A DNA stretch of 11,788 bases from Eubacterium sp. (GTDB lineage Bacteria > Bacillota_A > Clostridia > Lachnospirales > Lachnospiraceae). The DNA is taken from assembly GCA_023663915.1 (NCBI GenBank), contig JAMPGN010000138.1:1-11788 (forward strand). The letters are read 5' to 3'. Each line of letters starts with the position of its first letter. Within the stretch, counting starts at the first letter, position 1. The position numbers and the translations under genes are program-made. The notes beneath the pieces were generated by a model. It was given only the letters and a program-made list of their open reading frames with translations. It was not told where the DNA came from and made no database searches. Positions 6,613 through 11,788 of the stretch are shown here, piece after piece.

Positions 6613-6784
6613 ATCTGATTGATGCAAAGATAAAATCGTTATGATAACAATTATAAACCGATAGCAATAATGGTTAAAATAACGGGTCAAATCAATGGTT
6701 TACATAATATTTGTTTTTGATACATGATATCATTACATAATGCTAATCCATACTGTGAAATATGGTATGCAGGGAGGAATAGAG
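6613..6784 (+). promoter_or_regulatory. Spacer between the two GH3 genes with palindromes and a cre-like site
   Basis: No gene is seen. The stretch is AT-rich and contains several possible protein-binding sites. The 14-mer at 6631-6644 (TAAAATCGTTATGA) meets 9 of the 11 constrained positions of the CcpA cre consensus. GTTATGATAAC (6638-6648) is a perfect inverted repeat overlapping it. AATGGTTAAAATAA (6669-6682) and AATGGTTTACATAA (6694-6707) are direct repeats, 12 of 14 identical, starting 25 bases apart. ATGATATCAT (6724-6733) is a perfect palindrome. TTTACA at 6699-6704 could be a -35 box, but no convincing -10 partner is placed. Internal transcription start is plausible, not shown. Confidence 0.35.
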
Positions 6785-9250
6785 ATGCAGATAAATGAAA
6801 TTGCAGGCAGACTCGTGGAGGAGTCGGTCGTATTACTTAAAAATACCGACCACACACTTCCGTTTTCCAAAGGACAGCGAGCTGCCTTTTTCGGGAGAAG
6901 CCAGATAGACACGATCTATTCGGGGAATGGCTCAGGTGCAGCGCATGGGGCAAAGGCGAAGAAGATTCTCGAAGAATGCGAGAATAGGGGAATCTGCGCG
7001 GAACCGGAATTGAAGTCATACTACCAGAAGATGCTCGATGAGGAGGCACAAGACGCAAAGGATGACTTCGACTGGTCACAGATCGGGGAAGTGGTAAACA
7101 GCGGGATCATGTATGAGATTTTCGGAAAATACCATGCTCCGGCAGAAGAGTACGGGATAACGGAGGAACAACTTGCCTGCGCGCGCAGTTTCACGGATAC
7201 GGCAGTGCTTGTCATTGGGAGAAATTCGGGCGGGGAAGAGTGCGACCGCCATTTAAATGAGGACTACTATCTGACCGAGTCGGAAAAGAGGCTGACCAAC
7301 CAGGTATGCGGCAGATTTCCAAGAGTCGTTCTTATCTTAAACATAAACGGGCTGATTGATTTGTCGTGGACGGAGAGTTACGAGAGCATTAAGAGTATTC
7401 TTTTCGTCGGGATTCCGGGTGAGGAAGGGGCTGGTTCGCTTGCGAAGATTCTTACCGGAGAAGTGAACCCTTCCGGGAAACTGGCTGTGAGTATCGCAAG
7501 ACACTATGAGGACTATCCTTCGGCAGGGCATTTCTCATGGAATAAGGACGATCCGGAAGAACTGCTGACTTATGAAAGTTACGGTTTGGATGCAGAGGCA
7601 AACGGAAGCAGCGGATATGCTAAGAGTCCGGTCACGGTGTATTGGGAAAGCATTTACGCTGGATATCGTTATTTTGATACATTTGGCAAAGAGCCGATGT
7701 TCCCGTTTGGATATGGCTTATCCTATTCTGAATTTGAGATAAGCCCGATGGATGGAAGTAAAGAGGAAGATAGGTTTCGATTAGAAGTATCGGTCAGAAA
7801 TATCGGGCATATGCCGGGCAAAGAGACGGTACAGTTGTATCTACACGCGGAAAATACGGCGTTGCCTCAGGTAAGACAGGAACTAAAAGGGTTTGAGAAG
7901 ACGAAACTGCTTGCCCCGCAGGAAGAGGAGAAGATTGTTTTGTCTGTGCCTTTCCGGGAGTTTGCACATTATGACGAGGGGAAGGCGGCATACGTGATCG
8001 AAAAGGGAGTCTATGAACTGTATCTTGGTAACGGTTCAAGGAATACGGAGCTTATCGCACACATAAAAATAACAGATGATATTTTAATAGAACAGTGTCA
8101 GAAATGCCTTGGGATTCGTCCGTGCAATGCCGGGAAGATTGATTTCTTATCTGTGGAAGGAAGCCTGGCGGAAAATATAGAGAATGACACAGAGGAAAGC
8201 ACGGCAGGAAGTACAGAGAATGGAATTATTTTAAATAAACAGGATATCACACAGTCTGCACCGGATTATTATAATCATACTCTGAAATCTGGGAACGCCA
8301 AAGTAAATCACCTATCCATAGAGCAGCTTGCCGCCCTGTGCGTGGGCTATGGACCGGGCACACCTTTTTCCGTATTCGGGGATGGGAGCGATCCGGAGAC
8401 GATTTTTGACAAGGACGGGAAGCCGGTGACGACCAACAGCCATCCGGCGGGGTTCAACGGCTACGTTTCTCCGGCAATCTTACAAGAAGATATCCATTCG
8501 GTATTTTATAAGGATGGTCCCGCCGGTATCGGAGAGACGGCATGGCCTACGGAAATGCTGATTGCCTGCGCATTTAATAAGGAATTATGGTATCAGTTCG
8601 GCAATGCGGTAGGAGCGGAGTGTGAGCGGCAGCAGGTGGATGTCTGGCTTGCTCCGGCGGTGAACTTGCACAGAAATCCCATGGGCGGAAGAAATTTCGA
8701 GTATTTTTCGGAAGATCCTTATTTGACGGGGATCTGTGCCTGTGAAGTTGCGAAAGGAGTACAGGAGAATCATCCGGTGCTGGTCTGCCCGAAACATTTT
8801 GCGGTAAATGAGCAGGAAACCTACCGACGCGGAAGTGCAAAGAAAAACTACGATGCTGTAGATTCCATTATACAGGAAAGAGCGGTCAGGGAAATTTATC
8901 TGAAACCGTTTGAAATGCTGGTAAAAAATGCGAATATTGCCTGCATCATGACTTCCTTTAATAAAATAAACGGGGTTTTTGCAGGAGGAAACAGCGATCT
9001 CTGTACGCAGATTCTGCGGGGCGAGTGGGGATTTGAAGGCGTGGTTGTCACGGACTGGGGCGATATGGATGTGGCGGTGGACGGCGCGGACGCAGTCGCG
9101 GCGGGCAATGATGTTGTAATGCCGGGAGGTCCGCCGGTGATTGCACAGATCTTAAAAGGACTTGCAGAAGGAAGAGTGACAAGAAACGATATGGAGAAGG
9201 CAGTAGGGAATCTGCTGAAAATGTCGGAGAGAATACAGAGGAAGATTTAG
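6785..9250 (+). CDS. Glycoside hydrolase family 3 with inverted domain order (beta-glucosidase-like)
   Basis: This is a predicted cytoplasmic beta-glycosidase of 821 residues in which the usual family 3 domains are swapped. It begins with what is normally the C-terminal part: LVEESVVLLKN at residues 9-19, the acid/base candidate Glu151 in SGGEECDR, and FPFGYGLSY near 306-314. A fibronectin III-like domain follows (about 322-440, with KETVQLYLH). After an acidic Ser/Thr-rich linker (about 458-480) comes the catalytic TIM barrel, with KHFAVNEQETYRR and nucleophile Asp757 in VTDWGD. Both catalytic residues are therefore present. Reversed order is known from Butyrivibrio fibrisolvens BglA and Ruminococcus albus beta-glucosidase. 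The ATG at 6785 is chosen over the in-frame ATG at 6740 because GGAGG (6773-6777) sits 7 bases before it and homologous sequence starts there. Substrate is unproven; beta-glucosides are most likely. Confidence 0.9.
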   Translation: MQINEIAGRLVEESVVLLKNTDHTLPFSKGQRAAFFGRSQIDTIYSGNGSGAAHGAKAKKILEECENRGICAEPELKSYYQKMLDEEAQDAKDDFDWSQIGEVVNSGIMYEIFGKYHAPAEEYGITEEQLACARSFTDTAVLVIGRNSGGEECDRHLNEDYYLTESEKRLTNQVCGRFPRVVLILNINGLIDLSWTESYESIKSILFVGIPGEEGAGSLAKILTGEVNPSGKLAVSIARHYEDYPSAGHFSWNKDDPEELLTYESYGLDAEANGSSGYAKSPVTVYWESIYAGYRYFDTFGKEPMFPFGYGLSYSEFEISPMDGSKEEDRFRLEVSVRNIGHMPGKETVQLYLHAENTALPQVRQELKGFEKTKLLAPQEEEKIVLSVPFREFAHYDEGKAAYVIEKGVYELYLGNGSRNTELIAHIKITDDILIEQCQKCLGIRPCNAGKIDFLSVEGSLAENIENDTEESTAGSTENGIILNKQDITQSAPDYYNHTLKSGNAKVNHLSIEQLAALCVGYGPGTPFSVFGDGSDPETIFDKDGKPVTTNSHPAGFNGYVSPAILQEDIHSVFYKDGPAGIGETAWPTEMLIACAFNKELWYQFGNAVGAECERQQVDVWLAPAVNLHRNPMGGRNFEYFSEDPYLTGICACEVAKGVQENHPVLVCPKHFAVNEQETYRRGSAKKNYDAVDSIIQERAVREIYLKPFEMLVKNANIACIMTSFNKINGVFAGGNSDLCTQILRGEWGFEGVVVTDWGDMDVAVDGADAVAAGNDVVMPGGPPVIAQILKGLAEGRVTRNDMEKAVGNLLKMSERIQRKI

Positions 9251-9341
9251 GGCGGCTATTTGGTGAGACCGAAGAGTATGCCGCTTATAAAGCCAGAACC
9301 TGGCATAATAAATTATTTTAAATAACAGGGGGTATGTTTTC
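9251..9341 (+). other. Short spacer before the phosphorylase gene
   Basis: These 91 bases contain a small inverted repeat, GCCAG (9292-9296) and CTGGC (9300-9304), then an AT-rich run, and end in an AGGGGGT ribosome binding site (9327-9333). No clear promoter or terminator is seen, so the phosphorylase gene is probably transcribed together with the GH3 gene before it. Confidence 0.4.
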
Positions 9342-11645
9342 GTGAGTAAATTATATCATTTTTCAGAGGATGGGAATACCTGTGTGATAACCAATCCCAG
9401 AACACCGCGTTATTGGTACAATTATCTGTGGAATGAAAACGGGTATTGTGCCCAGATTGCGCAGACGGGACAGGGACGCAGTTACTACATCGATGAAAAG
9501 GCAAACATGTGCCGTATCAATCAGGGAGATGGGCGGTTTGTCTATCTTCGTGACGAGGAGAGCGGGGCATTCTGGAATATCGGGCAGGGACCGTCTGACC
9601 AGCCGGTGGACAGCTATGAGTGTAGGCACAGCATATGGGATTCGGTGATTGTGACCGGTAAGGACAAGATCCGCGCGGAATGGCAGATTTTCGTTCCGCA
9701 GGACGCTTTTCATGAGATGTGGAAGCTGACTGTATGTAACGAGGATACCAGACAGCGGACGATCAGCCTCTTTGCAGCCGTTTCCTTTGAACTGGAGGGA
9801 TTTTCCTATCCACGCTATTATGAAATGTACCGCTGTCTTGAGACGGAGTTTGATGAGCGGATGAATGGGGTGTTCTGTGGGTCTTGCCATCCTTTTGCTC
9901 CGCATAAGAGATACAACGGCTTTCTGGCATCTTCGGAAAAGGTGGCGGCTTACGATGGCGATTTGACAATGTTCTGTGGTCCCACCCAGACGCAGACAAG
10001 GCTCGATACTTCCCCGGTGGCTCTGTTTGTCCGTCCGGAGATTGTGGCGGAAGGAAAGGACTGCACAGGGTCGGAAGCGGCGCTTTTTATTCCGGGCGGC
10101 GTGCTGCAGCATAAACTTACGTTAGAAGCGGGTGAGGAAAAAGAAATTTACATGGTTTTTGGAGTCTGCGAATCGAGGGAGGAGGCAGCAGAGGTTGTAA
10201 ACAGATATGTCGGCAAAGACGCTTTTCAGAAAGAATATCAGCGGACGAAAGATGCGGTCCTGGAAAAATACAATGCGCTTTCGCTGCGCATACCGGATGA
10301 AAAGCTGGGCGTACAGCTCAATTCATGGATTAAGAAACAGGTAGATTTCTGCATTGTCGGGAAAAAGGGTGTGCGGGACAACCTTCAGATTGCGGTCGCC
10401 CTGCTAAATTACAGACCAGAAAAGGCGAAAGAGGAGATATTGGAATGCCTGCGTCATCAATTCAAAGACGGGCATACCGTGCTGACCTGGTATCCTTACG
10501 ACGATACGCGCTACTCGGACCAGCCGTTCTGGATTATATGGGCGGTCTGTGCCTTGATTAAGGAGACGGGGGATTTCGCCATACTAGAACAGCGTCTTGC
10601 GTGGCAGGACGGAGGAGAAGGCACGGTACTCGAACACATCAAGGCGGCTGCGGCGTGCCTGCTTGCCGACAAGGGGCGCAATGGTTTGATCAAGATTCGC
10701 TTTGCGGACTGGAATGATGCTCTGAATATCACGACAGATGCGGAAGCGGAATCCGTCATGCTTTCTCATCAGACCTGTCTGGGCTTCCTCGAATTATCCC
10801 GGTTGATGGAAGAGGCGGGAGACACAGAGTATGCCGCATACATCAAGGAGCAGTATGAAATTCTGAAAGCCGCCATCAACGAACATGCGTGGGATGGGGA
10901 CTGGTATGTCCGTGCGCTGACAGGGGACGGCAGCATTGGAAGTAAGGACAGTGAGGGAAGCCGGATTTATCTGAATGCGCAGACGTGGGGAATCCTCGGA
11001 GAAGTCGTACCGGAAGACCGGTTGAAACAAGTGGAGGCGGCGATTGACAGCATGGAGCAGGATTTCGGGTTCCCGTTAAACCTGCCACCCTATGAACATT
11101 ACCTTCCGGAGACCGGAAGAATGTCCGGTATGCTGCCCGGACTATTTGAGAATGGCGGTGTGTACTGTCATGCTTCCGCTTTTAAGCTGCTTGCGGACTG
11201 CAAACTCGGACGGGCGAAGGAAGCGATCCGGACACTGAAAAAGATTATGCCGGACAGTGACCAGAACCCCTCACAGCGGTCGGGGGCAGAGCCGTATGTT
11301 TTCACAAATTGTTATGCCACACATCCGAAATATTATGGGAAATCTTACCAGTCATGGACGACAGGCACGTCGGCGTGGTCCCTGCGCTGCATGGTGGAAG
11401 GGATTCTTGGCGTGAAGCGGGATTATGCGGGACTGAAAATCGAGCCCTGTATGCCAGCAGAGTGGGATTCGGCAGAGGTTACGCGGCAGTTTCGCGGGGC
11501 AAGTTACCATATCGTGATCTGTAATCCGGAGCAGAAAGGAGAAGGCGTGCCTTCGATTACGGTGGATCACAAGCAAATTGACGGAAAATTGATTCCGGAT
11601 TATCGTGACGGGGAGATGCATGAAGTGCGGGTAGTTTTATTATGA
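9342..11645 (+). CDS. GH94-type (GT36-like) glycoside phosphorylase, acceptor specificity unknown
   Basis: This is a predicted cytoplasmic inverting phosphorylase, 767 residues, that would split a beta-linked disaccharide or oligosaccharide with phosphate to give a sugar-1-phosphate. The N-terminal half has the beta-sandwich typical of the family (for example FVYLRDEESGAFWNIGQGP and YECRHS), followed by an (alpha/alpha)6 barrel and a short C-terminal beta part. The DWND motif that carries the family's general-acid Asp is at residues 456-459, within FADWNDALN. The phosphate-site region is His661 in YATHPKY and Thr674-Gly675 in WTTGTSAW. It is shorter than typical cellobiose phosphorylases (a little over 800 residues). 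The usual GDWNDGM wording is changed to ADWNDAL, so it is probably a divergent subgroup. The start is GTG, 8 bases after AGGGGGT; no better in-frame start is near. Cellobiose, cello-oligosaccharide, laminaribiose, beta-1,2-glucan and chitobiose phosphorylases are all conceivable relatives. Confidence 0.85.
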   Translation: MSKLYHFSEDGNTCVITNPRTPRYWYNYLWNENGYCAQIAQTGQGRSYYIDEKANMCRINQGDGRFVYLRDEESGAFWNIGQGPSDQPVDSYECRHSIWDSVIVTGKDKIRAEWQIFVPQDAFHEMWKLTVCNEDTRQRTISLFAAVSFELEGFSYPRYYEMYRCLETEFDERMNGVFCGSCHPFAPHKRYNGFLASSEKVAAYDGDLTMFCGPTQTQTRLDTSPVALFVRPEIVAEGKDCTGSEAALFIPGGVLQHKLTLEAGEEKEIYMVFGVCESREEAAEVVNRYVGKDAFQKEYQRTKDAVLEKYNALSLRIPDEKLGVQLNSWIKKQVDFCIVGKKGVRDNLQIAVALLNYRPEKAKEEILECLRHQFKDGHTVLTWYPYDDTRYSDQPFWIIWAVCALIKETGDFAILEQRLAWQDGGEGTVLEHIKAAAACLLADKGRNGLIKIRFADWNDALNITTDAEAESVMLSHQTCLGFLELSRLMEEAGDTEYAAYIKEQYEILKAAINEHAWDGDWYVRALTGDGSIGSKDSEGSRIYLNAQTWGILGEVVPEDRLKQVEAAIDSMEQDFGFPLNLPPYEHYLPETGRMSGMLPGLFENGGVYCHASAFKLLADCKLGRAKEAIRTLKKIMPDSDQNPSQRSGAEPYVFTNCYATHPKYYGKSYQSWTTGTSAWSLRCMVEGILGVKRDYAGLKIEPCMPAEWDSAEVTRQFRGASYHIVICNPEQKGEGVPSITVDHKQIDGKLIPDYRDGEMHEVRVVLL

Positions 11646-11655
11646 TATAGGGTTT

Positions 11656-11788
11656 GGGTGTCAAAAGCTCTTTCGATAAACTTTGGCTGGCAGATTGTAC
11701 AAAAAGTTCACGCAGTTGTCTTGTGAAGGAGATTGAGATTTTCTTAGTATTCCGTCTGTGAAATAGCAATTTCGGGACATGGATGTCC
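11656..11788 (-). repeat. Long inverted repeat, right copy (runs off the window)
   Basis: This is the reverse complement of bases 28-198, in two well conserved blocks (11722-11788 and 11656-11704), without the 39-base double hairpin found in the left copy. It begins 10 bases after the phosphorylase stop codon, and no conventional terminator lies between them. The window stops in the middle of the palindrome TTTCGGGACAT/ATGTCCCGAAA, so the outer end of the repeat is missing. It may serve as the 3' boundary of the transcript. Confidence 0.9.

Noticed and set aside
6676..6689. AAAATAACGGGTCA, identical to 2091-2104 at the foot of the intercistronic stem-loop
   Set aside because: The second place lacks the complementary arm. 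A 14-base match is not very unlikely by chance among all pairs of positions in a window of this length.
6740..6784. Earlier in-frame ATG for the second GH3 gene
   Set aside because: No ribosome binding site precedes it. The extra 15 residues lie in AT-rich promoter-like DNA, and a strong site precedes 6785.
9363..10112. Open frame of 249 codons on the minus strand inside the phosphorylase gene
   Set aside because: It lies fully antisense to a gene with clear family motifs, its translation shows no recognisable domain, and the composition (many Arg, His, Ser, Pro) is typical of a shadow frame.
28..11788. Composite transposon or integrative element bounded by the inverted repeats
   Set aside because: No transposase, integrase or target-site duplication can be seen, and the repeats are non-coding. 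Dispersed intergenic repeats explain the data more simply.

Overview
The window is a single co-directional (+ strand) carbohydrate-uptake and degradation locus of about 11.2 kb. It has six intact genes, no truncated genes, and repeat DNA at both ends. The organism is most likely an anaerobic gut Firmicute of the Lachnospiraceae type. That is an inference from moderate GC, strong AGGAGG-like ribosome binding sites, an LplA/LplB/YtcP-style sugar transporter, a domain-inverted family 3 glycosidase of the kind known from Ruminococcus and Butyrivibrio, and hairpin-rich intergenic repeats. No rRNA, tRNA, CRISPR array or transposase is visible.

Layout. Positions 1-492 carry no gene. They hold the left copy of a long inverted repeat (28-198), two copies of a small double-hairpin element (111-149 and 229-269), and a likely promoter region with four helically phased GTCGGAT-like boxes (309-430). 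Next come a lipoprotein solute-binding protein (493-2025), a perfect intercistronic stem-loop (2096-2123), and two ABC permeases (2153-3070 and 3083-3967). A 221-bp spacer with direct and inverted repeats leads to a canonical GH3 glycosidase (4189-6612). A 172-bp spacer leads to a second GH3 enzyme with its domains in reverse order (6785-9250). A 91-bp spacer leads to a short GH94-type glycoside phosphorylase (9342-11645). The window closes in the right copy of the inverted repeat (11656-11788).

How the genes work together (inference). The lipoprotein captures a beta-linked oligosaccharide and passes it to the two-permease channel. No ATPase gene is present, so a shared MsmX-type ATPase elsewhere in the genome probably drives transport. 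None of the three enzymes has a signal peptide, so breakdown is cytoplasmic. The two GH3 enzymes would trim terminal sugars hydrolytically, and the GH94 enzyme would use phosphate to release a sugar-1-phosphate. The exact substrate cannot be read from the sequence; beta-glucans or beta-glucosides, possibly with xylose or other decorations, fit best.

Most worth a second look: (i) the inverted repeat bracketing the whole locus, with a clean 39-nt double-hairpin insertion in only one copy; (ii) the phased operator-like boxes; (iii) two GH3 enzymes of opposite domain order side by side; (iv) a short GH94 protein with a divergent catalytic motif. I do not see a wholly new type of system. The novelty, if any, is in the substrate specificity of the enzyme set and in the repeat elements.
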